From assembly GCA_900491605.1 (NCBI GenBank), contig UESW01000063.1, forward strand, positions 58,768 to 122,767: a stretch of DNA of 64,000 nucleotides, written 5' to 3'. Origin of the DNA: Calamus simplicifolius. Lineage: Eukaryota > Streptophyta > Magnoliopsida > Arecales > Arecaceae. This document shows, piece after piece, positions 32,136-44,145 of this stretch (positions within the stretch are counted from its first letter, which is position 1; each line of letters opens with the position of its first letter). Under the pieces are notes generated by a model. The model was given only the letters and a program-made list of their open reading frames with translations, ran no database searches and had not been told where the DNA came from. A program made the position numbers and the translations under genes.

Positions 32136-34183
32136 TGTAAACCCTCGGTAATTAAGCGTAGGGACTCCTAGATCATGATTCCTTCAAATGTTTAAGCTCT
32201 CAGCATGGCGACTGGGTTTTCAATCACTTTGACCAAGGGATGCCGTGAACCTTCTTCGTCAGCTTTAAAGGAGGACGCTGGTGGACCCTACCCTCCATCC
32301 TTGCCTGCGTCTTCAACCGGTAAGTCCTACCATGCTAGAGAGTAAGTCAGGAACGAAGAGAGGGCCATGACGGTCCTCCTCCTGTGACGAACTCGGTTCA
32401 GGCCCGGCAGCATACCCATCGCCTCGTCAGGCCTAAATTGAGGCCGGCGGCCCCACCGACACCGGGAACAGCATTCGGTGGGAAACCGAGTGTGGGAGAG
32501 AGGGAGGAGAGGACCATGGCGGCCCTTCTCCTGAGCGGGAGCGGTTCGGCTCCTGCATTGGTCTAGGCCCGGCGGCGTGCCTGCCGCCTCGCTGGGCCTA
32601 GAAGGCGGGCGGCAGCCCCTACCGGTGCCAAGCGAGCGTTCGGTGAGGGTCTAACCAGCCGATGGTGACCAGCCATGCAGCCTCGGGGAGAGGCCGGAAC
32701 GGGAAAGAAGAAAAAAATGAAACATGGGAGACCCTGTTTTGGGCTGAATGGGCCAACCTATGAGCCCATTTGGGCCAAATTTTTGGTCCCTGTAATGGGC
32801 CGAGGACAGAGAAAAGAGATTATGGCCTAGATTAGTTTTGATCCTAGTTTTTGGAAAAATTTTTCTTTCCCAAATTGGACTATTATTCATGGAGATATTA
32901 AAGCCCAAAGTTAGGCCCAGGATTAGACTGAGTAGAATTTAGGGAACACTTTGTCATTCCAATTTTAGAAATTTAATTATGTAAACTAATGCTGTAGGTA
33001 CCCAGAAGTCAAAATACATGGTTTACATTATGAGATTAGCGTGCTGAGGTAAGTAAGCTAATTATTGTGATTTCATAAATTATTTAATATGTATGTTTTG
33101 AAATTATAGCTGTATTAATTTATGAAATGAGAAAAAAATAGAATTATGGTATTTGATTCGACTATTTTGAAATTGTTAAATAGTACCATGAGTATGCAAC
33201 TCATTATTTGGTCTAGTTATTTGCAACTGCTGATATTTTTAAAGTAATGACTTTTATATGTGACTAATGAGGAATATAATTATTTTGACTTTGCAAAACT
33301 AATTGGTACTATTTGATATAATTATATGCAATTGCTAATGTTCAAATCAATGCGAGAAGCTTATGCTTGTGATGATGCATGATATATTGCATGCAATACA
33401 TAAATATAATACTTGAGAATATGCTACTATATGTCGCCGTGGTTCTCTATAATATAAAATGATATGATATGCCAAGAGACATGGGATCCACCTTTACAGG
33501 AGAAATATGTGAAGGACATACATCTATAGGATGTGCTTTGACTAGTTATGATATATGGCATGACGCTGGTACCAGAACCCTTCCTCTTATGGGACATTTA
33601 ATAGTGATCATCAGTGGGGTGTTTATGGATATGGTGTAGAGCCGTGGGATATAGATAAAAATTGATAATTATATAGATATAGTGGGTTTGATTATATTGC
33701 ACATTTGGAATTATTGCATGACTATGCTTCCAAAATTATTTTATAAATGTGCTTAGATTTAGTATGTTTTAAATATGTATTTGGAGATATGGAGCTTGAC
33801 AAGTATTTTCATATGTGAAAAATTGATTTTCTATAAATGTAAAAATGGTTATAATATTCTATTGTAGGCTTACTTACTGAGTGTGATCTAATTTAAATCT
33901 TACAACATTTTTTTAGAGCTGTAGAACTGAAATGGACGAGGAAAAGAGATAGAATGAGACTCCTATCAAAGCCCAAATTTTGATGTAACTTCAGATATTG
34001 ATCTTGTGTGTTTTAGCTTAGGGTTTTAAATCCTATTTGATTGGGCTTGTATTAAAGATGTCTTGGCTTTGAATGGTATTGCAATTACTATATCCTTATG
34101 TTGTGATATATTTGAATGCCTTGCATGTTTGACATATGGTGGGTTGTCACCCCTAGATCCATCTATGGGTCTGGGGCGTGATA
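32136..34183 (+). repeat. 5' LTR of gypsy A
   Basis: It begins TGTAAACCCTCGG and ends GGGGCGTGATA (terminal CA changed to TA). GC-rich near 32380-32700, AT-rich beyond. Open frames inside it (for example 32384-32566) are not genes. 32710-32930 and the part near 33440-33650 match the other LTR copies at 39960-40080, 41460-41700 and 42170-42390. Confidence 0.9.
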
Positions 34184-34190
34184 GCTTTAG

Positions 34191-34202
34191 TGGTATCGGA
34201 GC
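34191..34202 (+). promoter_or_regulatory. Primer-binding site of gypsy A
   Basis: TGGTATCGGAGC, one base from the initiator-methionine site TGGTATCAGAGC, seven bases after the LTR. Confidence 0.75.
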
Positions 34203-34343
34203 CTAGGTTATGACATTAGGGACATGATACTAGGTTATGGCATTAGGTTATAACATTGGGTTTCAAGTAATATGCTTTGCAAGCCTAAAAATTTAACATT
34301 TAACATGATATTAATTAAAATAAAAAAAATTATCAGGAGATAG

Positions 34344-35245
34344 GAATAGTTCATCGCACTAGAAGCCAGCAACATGATGAGGGCTCCCAGGTTGATAATT
34401 TTGGTTAGCAAGGAGGCCAAGAAGCTACCAAAGGTGCTGGCTCTATCGATCTGGCCGAGACTGATCAGCAGCGACTCCAGACCGAGATACTTCAGGTTCT
34501 CTCGGATATGGCATAGTCGATGCGGAATATGCAGCAACAGGTTCTGCAGGCTTTATTGACTCAGCCTACCCCTCCTGCTCCGCAGACTCAACCTGCCCTT
34601 TCTGCTCTGCAGACTCAGCCTGCCCCTCCTATTCTATAGACTCAGCCAACTCTATTTACTCAATCCAAACCATTGATCCAGCCTACTCCGCCTCAACCCT
34701 AGATAGGGGGTAGCCGCAGCTTTGTTGATTTTAAAAGTTTTGCCCCTGCCCCTTTTATTGGATCCATCAACCCTGTTGATGCTGAACGGTGGATGCAAGA
34801 TATGGAGAAGGCCTTCACAGTCCATGATAGTCAAGAGAAGGAGCAGATCAGATTCGCCACCTACCTCCTTCAGAGGGAGGCATATGATTGGTAGTTAGTT
34901 GAGGAGCAGCGACGAGGTGGACGGGCTATCACTTAGGAAGAGTTTAAGGATGCCTTTTTCAACAAATACTTTCCCAGTAGTGTGCAGAGACAGATGGAAT
35001 CAAAATTTATCAAATTGGAGCAGAGGAATCTCTTCGTAGCCTAGTATGAAGCCGAGTTCATCAGGTTGGCCCAGTTTGCTCCAAATATTATGACCAATAA
35101 GATAGCAAAGATCATCATATTCACTGAAGGACAGCGGCCCAGGCTGAGATAAGAAGTCAATGCATTTGAGCTTACCACTTACAGTGTAGTTGTGAATAAG
35201 GCCCTGGTGATTGAGAGGGATATGAATGCAGTCCAAAAAGATTGA
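34344..35245 (+). pseudogene. Gag of gypsy A, many stops
   Basis: It aligns with the gag of gypsy B (61614-62563). The start codon region reads ATAGTTCATCGC where gypsy B has ATGGCTCGC. The gag domain is visible as RWMQDMEKAFTVHD, QIRFATYLLQ and EFIRLAQFAPN. In-frame TAGs replace glutamine or tryptophan codons, for example at GCCTAGTATGAA (gypsy B has GCCCAATATGAA) and CTTAGGAAGAG (gypsy B has CTTGGGGAGAG). A zinc-knuckle remnant follows near 35350-35450 (YGKANHKMATCPL). Non-functional. Confidence 0.8.
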
Positions 35246-35706
35246 AAGCAACAGAGGAAGAGGAAAGGGCCTTTTTCTAGCCAATCCCCAGCCCAAGCCA
35301 AAAGGAAAGGCGCATATCATGCCTCAGTAGGACAAAGGAGTAAAGAGTCTCGCTACCCTCATTGTGGGACAATCCATCTGGGAAGGCCTTGCCGTTGATT
35401 ACATGTTGCCTACTTCATATATGGGAAAGCGAATCACAAGATGGCCACCTGTCCCCTCTGAAAGGATCAACAACCCTCTTCAGATCAAGGGAAGTGCTAA
35501 CAGCTTCAGCAGCAGCTGCCTAGGACCCAGGGAAGGGTTTTCACCATCACTTAATAGGATGCTGCCACCTCTAATTCTGTGGTGACACGTATACCACTCA
35601 ATTTTATATCTAGTATTACATTCATATCCGGTACAATACGTTGATAATTGATTAGAAAATCAGGTTAAACCTTTGATGTTTAAACGAATTAAACTTATGT
35701 TCAGGA

Positions 35707-36120
35707 ATGATTAAAGTGGGTACTACTTATGCTAAAACTTTAATTGACCCGAATGCCATGCATTCTTTCATATCTGACACCTATCTTGACAAGAATGTAT
35801 CATTGACACCCATTCCTCTAGAGCAAGAGTTACATATTGCATTTCCTAATAGAGGTATTATGAAGGTTGATACAGTATGCAAATCTTGCTCGATTGACAT
35901 GGAGGATAAGAGGTTAAGAGCAGATCTAATCGTCCTTCCATTGAAGTTCTTTGATGTTATCCTTGGGATGAACTGGTTGGCCTCCTATCATGCTTCAGTA
36001 GACTGCTTCAGAAAAATAATAAACTTCAAAATTCCAAGTCAATCTGAATTCAGTTTTACTGGAAGTCAAAAACACCTAGCCTCGGTATTCGTATTAGCAC
36101 TGCAGGCTGAAAGTATCTGA
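35707..36120 (+). pseudogene. Aspartic protease of gypsy A
   Basis: A 137-codon frame: GTTYAKTLIDPNAMHSFISD, then VILGMNWLASYHASVDCF, the usual protease end. The active-site motif is DPNA; DPG-type motifs are common in this branch, but the glycine is lost here. It continues, frame-shifted, into the RT. Confidence 0.75.
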
Positions 36121-36179
36121 TAAAAGGTGGCCAAGGATTCTTGCTATAGTCAAGAACCTTCAGCAAGAAGAGACCAAGT

Positions 36180-36783
36180 TGGAGGATATTCCAGTAGCTC
36201 GAGAGTTCCCTGATGTCTTCCCAGATGAATTGACTGATTTTCTCTCAGATTGAAAAGTCAAATTCTCCATTGATTTGGTCCCTGGCACTGGACCTATATT
36301 CAAGGCCCCTTACCGCATGGCCCAAGCGGAGCTAAAGGAACTGAAGGGTTAGTTGCAGGAGCTCCTAGATCAGGGATTTATCAGACCAAGTGTTTCTCCT
36401 TAGGATGCTCCAGTCCTATTTGTTAAGAAGAAAGATGGTAGTCTCCAGCTCTGCATTGATTACCGAGAAATCAATAAAGTAACAGTATGAAATAAGTACC
36501 CTATGCCGAGGATTGATGACTTGTTCAATCAACTCCAAGGAGCTCAGGTATTCTCAAAGATTGATCTCAGGTCAAGATACCATCAACTCAAAATCAAGGC
36601 TGGAGATGTACTTAAGACAGCATTTAGAACTAGGTATGGCTACTATGAGTTCTTGGTGATGCTGTTTGTGTTAACTAATGCCTCGGCAGCATTCATGGTT
36701 TTGATGAATAGAATTTTTAAGTCATACTTGGATCTGTTTGTGGTGATTTTCATTAATGATATCTTGATATATTTCAAGAGTTA
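36180..36783 (+). pseudogene. Reverse transcriptase of gypsy A
   Basis: It has EDIPVAREFPDVFPDEL, then YRMAQAELKELK, LFVKKKDGSLQLCIDYREIN and SKIDLRSRYHQLKIKAGDV. The catalytic segment reads VVIFINDILIYF, with asparagine replacing the first catalytic aspartate of the usual FIDD, a G-to-A change that should abolish polymerase activity. There are several in-frame stops (for example before VKFSID, and after ELKG). Confidence 0.85.
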
Positions 36784-37909
36784 AAAGGAGCATGAGGACC
36801 ACCTGAGAATTGTTCTACAGATTCGTCGGAAGAAGAAACTTTATGCCAAACTGCAGAAGTGTGATTTTTGGTTGGATCAAGTATCCTTCTTGGGTCATAT
36901 AATATCCAAAGATGACATATCTGTGGACCTAAAAAAGATTGAAGCTATCATAAACTAGAGCCGGCCTTCCAATGTGGTAGAAGTCAGAAGCTTCTTGAGG
37001 CTAGCTGGGTACTATCATAGATTTGTGAAGGACTTCTCTTGCATTGCTCTACCCCTAACTCGCTTAACCCAAAAGCGAGTAAAGTTTGACTGAACAGAGG
37101 AGTGTGAGAAAAGTTTTTAGCAACGTTTGGTGTCAGCTCCCATTCTTGTCCTTCTGACAGGATTTGGAGGATTTACTCTATTTACTAATGCCTCTCGAAA
37201 AGGATTGGGATGCGTTTTGATGCAGAATGGAAAGGTGATAACATATATCTCCAGACAACTGAAGCCTTATGAGCAGAATTACTCTACCCATGACCTTGAA
37301 TTGGTTGTTATTGTTTTTGCCCTAAAGATTTGGCGATATTACCTATATAGGGAGTCGTGTGATGTGTATACAGATTATAAGAGTCTAAAATATATCTTCA
37401 CACAGAAAGAGCTAAACTTAAGGCAAAGGATATGGTTAGAGCTACTGAAGGATTATGACCTGAACCTACACTATCATCCAAGGAAGGCCAATGTGTTAGC
37501 TGATGCTTTGAGTAGAAAGTCCTCTTCAGAGTTGGCTGTTATGATTACTTTTCAGCCTCACAATCTGAGGGACCTTAAGAAGTGGAAGGTTGGATTGAGG
37601 GTACAACATTCTAATTGGCTTGTAACAGCACTTGTTCTTCAGCTAACCCTAGTAGACAAGATCAAGTCCTCCCAGAAAGAAGATCCAAATCTACAAAGGA
37701 TTAAAGAAACTATGCAGTCAAGAGTTCAGAATGAATTTTATATAATAGAGAATGAATCCTTAAGATTTGAAGGTAGACTCTATGTGCCAAACATGGAGGA
37801 GCTAAGGGCCAAAATTTTGAAGGAGGCTCATTACTCTCCCTATACTGTGCATCTAGGAGGCACTAAGATGTATAGAGACTTAAAGAAAAATTTTGATGAA
37901 AGGGGATGA
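36784..37909 (+). pseudogene. RT C-terminus and RNase H of gypsy A
   Basis: After a TAA the frame continues with KCDFWLDQVSFLGH and SFLRLAGYYHRFVKDFS. The RNase H has TLFTNASRKGLGCVLMQNGK, THDLELVVIVFALKIWRYYL and YTDYKSLKYIFTQKELNLRQ, ending HPRKANVLADALSRK. The first catalytic aspartate of RNase H (usually DAS) is here asparagine, NAS. It runs on into the zinc-binding start of integrase at about 37780. Confidence 0.85.
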
Positions 37910-38500
37910 AAAGAGAGATTGCTCAATATGTGGCCAAGTGTTTAGTATGTCAGCAAGTGAAAGCCGAGCATCAAAGGGCTGCGGGACCTCTTCAGTCTCT
38001 GATGATTCTATAGTGAAAATGGGAAAAGGTTACGATGGACTTTGTGATCAGTCTACCCAAAACTTTCAGGAACAATGATGCAGTATGGGTCATTATGGAT
38101 AGACTAACAAAGTCAGCCCCTTTTTACCTTTCAGAGTTGGAATCTCTAATGAAAAATTAGCCAATATGTACATCGAGCAGATCATGAGACTTCATGATGT
38201 TTTCGTATCTATTGTATCAGATCGGGATACCAGGTTTGTGTCCCAGTTTTGGAAAATTCTTCATAGAGCCTTAAGAACCAAACTAAACTTCAACACAGCC
38301 TATCATCCCCAAACAGATGGGCAATCTGAGAGGACCATACAGATTCTGAAAGATATATGTGAGCCTGTGTGATGGACTTAGGTGGTGCATGGGATAACCA
38401 CTTACCTTTAGTGAAGTTTGCATATAATAACAGCTATCAGGCCAGTATCCAGATGGCTCCATTTGAGGCTCTGTATAATAGGAGGTGCAGATCTCCTTTA
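37893..38500 (+). pseudogene. Integrase of gypsy A
   Basis: In mixed frames: EIAQYVAKCLVCQQVKAEHQ, then WVIMDRLTKSAPF, ETHDVFVS-like sequence with SDRDTRFVSQFWKILHRA, and FNTAYHPQTDGQSERTIQ, the standard core with its acidic residues. Stops and frameshifts separate the blocks. Confidence 0.8.
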
Positions 38501-38512
38501 TGTTAGGATGAT

Positions 38513-39055
38513 GTGGGGGAGAGAAAATTGCTAGACCCTGAGCTGATTCAGCAGGTAGTAAAGAAGGTGCAATTGATTAAGGAGCATTTTTGTACAGCTC
38601 AGAGCAGGCAGAAGAGCTATGCTGATGTCACGAGGAGGGAGTTGGAATTTCAAGTTGAGGACCATGTATTCTTAAGGGTATCACCAACCAAAGATGTGAT
38701 AAGATTTGGGATTAGAGGAAAGCTGAGTCCGTCATATATTGGGCCATTTGAGATCTTGAGTAGAGTAAGAGAGGTAGCTTATAGCCTGGCACCGCCTCTG
38801 ATATTCTTTGGGGTACACAATGTGTTCCATGTCTCTATGTTAAGGAAGTCTATTCCTAACCCCAGCCATATAATAGAGTTCGAGCCTATACAATTGAAGA
38901 AAGACTTGACATATGATGAGTATCCTGTGCGTATCGTAGACCGCAAGGATTAAGTTCTGAGACGACGTAGCATTCCCTATATCAAGGTTCAGTAGAGTAA
39001 TCATTTTGAGAGGGAGGCTACTTGAGAGTTTGAGGAAGAAATAAAAAAATATCCA
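38513..39055 (+). pseudogene. Integrase C-terminus and chromodomain region of gypsy A (copy 1)
   Basis: It runs from GERKLLDPELIQQVVKK through EFQVEDHVFLRVSPTKDV and GPFEILSRVREVAYSLAPPL to EYPVRIVDRKD, then a TAA. The chromodomain-like tail follows with stops (VLRRRSIPYIKVQ, TAG, SNHFEREAT, TGA, EFEEEIKKYP). Copy 2 of this region (40083-40576) reads through the same tail without those stops. A chromodomain at this place targets integration to heterochromatin in chromoviruses. Confidence 0.75.
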
Positions 39056-39196
39056 TAATTATTTGTATCCTAATATAGATAAATGATGTATCGATGATTG
39101 TTGACCTTTGAATAAATTTAGTTGATTCTATGATAGAAAATTTGAATTCCAAATTACTCTTATGAAAGTGTATCAATTTTGAGGCCAAAATTTTTA

Positions 39197-39210
39197 TAAG
39201 GAGGGGATAA
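39197..39210 (+). promoter_or_regulatory. Polypurine tract, copy 1
   Basis: AAGGAGGGGATAA immediately before the internal LTR fragment; repeated before the full 3' LTR at 40704-40717. Confidence 0.7.
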
Positions 39211-40082
39211 TATAAACCCTCGATAATTAAGTGTAGGGACTCTTGGATCACGGCCGATTGGATTCCTTCGAACGTTTAAGCTCTCGGCGTGGCGACTGGA
39301 TTCCCGATCACTTTGACCAAGGGACACCTCGAACCTTCTTCGTTGGCTTTAAAGGAGGATGTTGGCAGACCCTACCCTTCATCTTCGCCCGCGTCTTCAA
39401 CCGATAAGTCCTTCTACCATGCCAGAGAGTGAGTTAGGGACGAATAGAGGGCCATGACGGTCCTCCTCCTATGACGAACTTGGTTCAGGCCCGGCAGCAT
39501 ACCCATCGCCTTGTTGGGCTTGAGCTGAGGCCGATGGCCCCACCAGCACCGGGAGCAGCGTCCGATGAGGAACCGAGAATGTGAGAGAGGGAGGAGAGGG
39601 CCATGGTGACCCTTCTCCTGAACGGGTGCTGGTGGGGCCATCGGCGACCCTATTGGTCCAGGCCCGGCGGCGTGCCTACCGCCTCATCGAGCCTAGAGGT
39701 GGTCGGCAGCCCCCACCGGCATCGGGCGAGCATTCGATGATGGTTTGGCCAGTTGGTGGTGACCGGCCGTGCCATCGGCATCATGAGGGTGCTGCAGGAG
39801 AAAGGGAGAGAAAGAGAGAGAGAGGAAGGCTGCACCGACAGCCGGCTCTGGGCCAATCGCTGGCGACCGAGCAGCCCTGGGGAGAGGTCGGCGGTGACCC
39901 TGATTGCTGGCATGGGCACCCCTGGTTCGGGTGAACCAGGGGAATGGGAAAGAAGAAAAAAATGAAACAAGGGAGACCTTATTTTGGGCTAAGTGGGCCA
40001 ACCTGTAAGCCCATTTGGGCTAAATTTTTGGGCCCTATAATGGGCCAGAGACAGAGAAAAGAGATTATGGCATGGATTAGTT
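39211..40082 (+). repeat. Internal, truncated LTR copy in gypsy A
   Basis: It begins TATAAACCCTCG (TG changed to TA) and matches the first 0.7-0.9 kb of the LTR. It stops at GGATTAG, where sequence jumps to the pol tail (TTGGTGCAATTGATTAAGG). Confidence 0.85.
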
Positions 40083-40717
40083 GGTGCAATTGATTAAGGA
40101 GCGTCTTCGTACATTTCAGAGCAGGCAGAAGAGCTATGCTAATGTCAGAAGGAGAAAGTTGAAATTTTAGGTTGGGGGCCATGTCTTCTTAAGGGTATCA
40201 CTAACCAAAGATGTGATAAGATTTGGGATTAGAGAAAGCTGAGTCCGCGATATATTAGGCCATTTAAGATCTTGAGTAGAGTAGGAGAGGTAGCTTATAG
40301 CCTGACACTGCCTCTAATACTCACTGGGGTACACAATATGTTCCATGTCTCTATGTTAAGGAAGTATATTCCTGACCCCAGCCATATAATAGAGTTCAAG
40401 CCTATACAGTTAAAGAAAGACTTGACATATGACGAGCATCTTGTGCATATTATGGATTGCAAGGATCAAGTTCTAAGACGGCGTAGCATTCCCTATGTTA
40501 AGGTTCAGTGGAGTAATCATTCTGAGAGAGAGGCTATTTGGGAGTTTGAGGAAAAAATGAAAAAGAAATATCTATAATTATTTGTATCCTAATATAAATA
40601 AATGATGTATCGATGACTATTGACCTTTGAATAAATTTAGTTGATTCTGTGATAGAAAATTTGAATTCCAAAAAGTGTATCAATTTCGAGGCCAAAATTT
40701 TTATAAGGAGGGGATAA
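40083..40717 (+). pseudogene. Second copy of the integrase C-terminus, chromodomain and PPT
   Basis: It repeats 38566-39210 at roughly 90 percent identity by eye. The frame 40272-40577 reads EVAYSLTLPLILTGVHNMFH through KDLTYDEHLVHIMDCKDQVL to VQWSNHSEREAIWEFEEKMK, an intact chromodomain-type tail that is better preserved than copy 1. It ends in the polypurine tract before the 3' LTR. Confidence 0.85.
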
Positions 40718-42844
40718 TGTAAACCCTTGGTATTTAAATGTAGGGACTCATGGATCATGGCCGATTGGATTCCTTCGGACATTTAAGCTCTCGGCATGGC
40801 GATTGGGTTCCTGATCACTTTGACTAAGGGACATCGCGAACCTTCTTCGTTGACTTTAAAGGAGGATGTTGGCAGACCCTACCCTTCATCGTTGCCCGTG
40901 TCCTCTGCCGATAAGTCCTTCTACCATGCCAGAGAGTGAGTCAGGGATGAAGAGAGGGCTACGACGGTTCTCCTATGATGAACTTGGTTTAGGCCTGATA
41001 GCATACCCATCGCCTCGTCGGGCTTGAGCTGAGGCCGATGGCCCCACCGGCACCGGGAGCAGCGTCTGATGGGCAACCATGCATGGGAGAGAGGGAGGAG
41101 AGGGCCATGGTGGCCCTTCTCCTGAGCGAGAGTCGGATCGGTCTGGCTCCTGCATTGGTCCAGGCCCAGCAGCGTGCCTGCCGCCTTGCCGAGCCTAGAG
41201 GCAGGCGGCGGCCCCCACCGGTGCCAGGCGAGCGTTCGGTGAGGGTTCGGTCGGTGGATGGTGACCGGCCGTGCCATCGGCATCGTGAGGGTGCTGCAGT
41301 AAAAAAGGAGAGAAAGAGATAGAAAGGAAGGCCGCACTGGCAGCCGGCTCTGGACCGATCGCTGGTGGTCGAGCAGCCTCGAGGAGAGGCCGATGGTGAC
41401 CCTGGCCGCTGGCACGAGCGCCCCTGGTTTGGGTGAACCAGAGGAATAGGAAAGAAGAAAAAAAATGAAACAAGGGAGACCCTATTTTGGGCTAAGTGGG
41501 CCAACCTGTGAGCCCATTTGGTTCAAATTTTTGGGCCCTGTAATGGGCTAGAGACAGAGAAAAGAGATTTTGGCCTAGATTAGTTTTGATCCTAGTTTCT
41601 GAAAAAAAAATTATTTTCCTAATTGGACTGTTATTCTTGGAGATATTTAAGCCCAAAGTTAGGCCCAGGATTAGACTGGATAGAATTTAGAGGACACTTT
41701 GTCATTCTAATTTTAGAAATTTAATTATGTAAAATAATGTTGTAGGTACCCAGAAGTCTAAATAACTGGTTTACATTGTAAGATTAGCATGCTGAGGTAA
41801 GTAAGCCAATTATTATGATTTTATAAATTATTTAATATGTAAGTTTTGAAATTATAGCTATATTAATTTATGAAATGAGAAAAAATAGAATTGTGGCATT
41901 TGATTATTTTGAAATTGTTAAATAGCATTATTTGGTCTGGTTATTTGCAAGTGCTGATATTTTTAAAGTAATGACTTTATATATGACTAATGAGGGATAT
42001 GATTATTTTGACTTTGCAAAACCAATTGGTACTATTTGATATAATTATATGCAATGCTAATATTCATACCACTGTATATGTGAGAAGCTTATGCTTGTGA
42101 TGATGCATGACATGTTGCATGCAAGACATAAATATGATACATAAATATGATACTTGAGAATGCTACTATGTGTTGCCGAGATTCTCTATAACATGAAATG
42201 ATGTGATATGCCAAAAGACACGGGACCCATCTCCATAGGAAAAATATGTGGAGGACATACATCTATAGGATGTGTTTTGACTAGTTATGATATGGCATGA
42301 TGCTGGTACTAGAACCCTTTTTGTTAGGGAACATTAAGAGTGATATACCAGTGGGGTATTTACGGATATAGTGTAGGGCCGTGGGACACAGATAAAAATA
42401 ATTATATAGATATAATGGGTTTGATTGCATTGCATATTTTGGAATTATTGTATGACTATACTTTCAAAATTATTTTATAAATGTGCTTAGATTTAGTATG
42501 TTTTAAATATGTATTTGGAGATATGGTAGAAGCTTGACAAGTGTTTTCATATGTGCAAACTTGATTTGCTATAAATGAGAAAATGGTTATATATTCTATT
42601 GTAGGTTTACTTACTGAGTGTGATCTCATTTAAATCTCACAACATTTTTTCAGAGCCGCATAACTGAAATGGATGAGGAAAGAGATAGAATGAGATTCCT
42701 ATCAAGCCTTCAGATATGATCGTGTGTTTTAGCTTAGGATTTTAAATCCTATTTGATTGGGCTTGTATTAAAGATGTCTTAACTTTGAATGGTATTGCAA
42801 TTACTATATCCTTATGTTGTAATATTTGAATGCCTTGCATGTTT
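40718..42844 (+). repeat. 3' LTR of gypsy A, part 1
   Basis: TGTAAACCCTTGG to GCCTTGCATGTTT, where copia X enters. The LTR resumes at 48330. Long frames in its GC-rich part are not genes. Confidence 0.9.
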
Positions 42845-43286
42845 TGTAAGTGTAGTTTGCGTGAAGGATGTGAATGAGATTAGTCCCACATGGAATAACT
42901 AGAGAATTGGATACTTATTTATATATTGGTGGACTCTTTTCTTATGGATGAGTTGGGCCTAAATAACTTGGGCCTATAATATATTTAAAGTCAAAAGGGC
43001 ACTTAGGGCATTTGGGCATGAAAGTCAATTAAGCCGAATTTAATTTTTGCGGTTTATGCTCAAAAGACGTATCTCTTGAATACAACCATTCACATTTAAT
43101 TCTCTATAAAGATAAGGATGTTCTCAATAGAAGATTATTGCTTGCAAATAATAATCTTGGATTTGTTGTATCCTGAAGTATTTTTGCGGATTCCCATTTG
43201 CAATCTTTAGTGGGAGCAAATAAACACTAAAAGGAAAGTGTTCATCACACCTCAAATCCAGATTCCCCCTACAGTTTTCTCTAACA
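42845..43286 (+). repeat. 5' LTR of copia X
   Basis: 442 bp. TATA box CTATAAAG at 43105-43112, so transcription should start near 43135. The 3' LTR is about 40 bp longer, partly through a T-run near 48060 with neighbouring extra sequence. Confidence 0.9.
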
Positions 43287-43302
43287 ATCTTTTAGTGTTT
43301 AT
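43220..43302 (+). promoter_or_regulatory. 14-bp perfect inverted repeat joining U5 and the leader of copia X
   Basis: ATAAACACTAAAAG (43220-43233, in the LTR) is the exact complement of CTTTTAGTGTTTAT (43289-43302), which starts two bases after the LTR end, just where a primer-binding site belongs. The leader is only 31 bases and contains no TGG.. tRNA primer site. The stem would enclose a loop of 55 bases. Confidence 0.75.
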
Positions 43303-43317
43303 CTCCTTTGTTCATCA

Positions 43318-44145
43318 ATGGAAAACCAAACTGATTCTGCATTCAAAGTCATGAACCAAGACTTCATGAAACTTGATCGTTTTGATGTCACTAATTATAC
43401 TCGTTGGAAGGATAAGATGATGTTCTTCCTTACTGCTTTGAAGGTTGGATATGTGTTAGATCCGAACTTGCCACAAATTCCAATCCCTTCTCCTGATGAA
43501 ACCGAAGATGTTAAGAAGGAACGTTCAAAATGTCAAGAGGATGAATTGCTATGCCGAGGACACATTCTCAATACTCTTTCAGATCGTCTATATGACTTGT
43601 TCACTTCGGTTCAGTCTCCTAGAGAATATGGAATGCTTTGGAATTCAAATACAACACCGAAAAAACAAGTAGCAGATAAGTTTCTTACACTACAATTTTT
43701 TGAATTCAATATGGTTGATAATATTTTGGTTTTGGATCAAGTGCATGAATTACAAATTCTAGTATCCAAATTGAAAGATGTGAAAGTTGATGTTGGTGAA
43801 CCATTACAAGTAGGGGCTATAATTGCCAAACTTCCTCCAACTTGGAATGATTATAGGAAGAAGTTGTTGCATTCTTCTGAAAGTTTCACTTTGAAATAAT
43901 TGCAAAAACATCTCAGAATTAAAGAAGAAACAAGAATTCAAGATGGTAAAAGGCTTGCAGTAGAATCTGATTCCAAAGTGAATTTTGTTGATGTCAACAA
44001 GGCTGGAAATAAATTCGGGAACAAATCTAAAATAAGAGGAAGAATCCTGAATCAAGTTCAAGTGATTCCAAGAAGAATAAGACTTGTTTCTATTGCAAGA
44101 AGAAAGGGCACTTCAAAAAGGAGTACAGATTCTGGAAGAAAATGA
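43318..44145 (+). pseudogene. Gag of copia X
   Basis: Starts MENQTDSAFKVMNQDFMK and contains YTRWKDKMMFFLTALKVGYV, CRGHILNTLSDRLYDLF and VGAIIAKLPPTWNDYRKKLL, the copia gag (UBN2-type) pattern. A TAA at 43897 interrupts it, after which the frame resumes LQKHLRIKEE. A further frame change near 44040 precedes the zinc knuckle CFYCKKKGHFKKEY, whose fourth ligand is tyrosine where cysteine is expected (TGC to TAC, G to A). Confidence 0.85.

Noticed and set aside
39414..41504. Many frames of 60-171 codons on both strands in the GC-rich part of the gypsy A LTR copies (also 32384-32566)
   Set aside because: They lie in LTRs, differ between LTR copies and have no recognisable domain.
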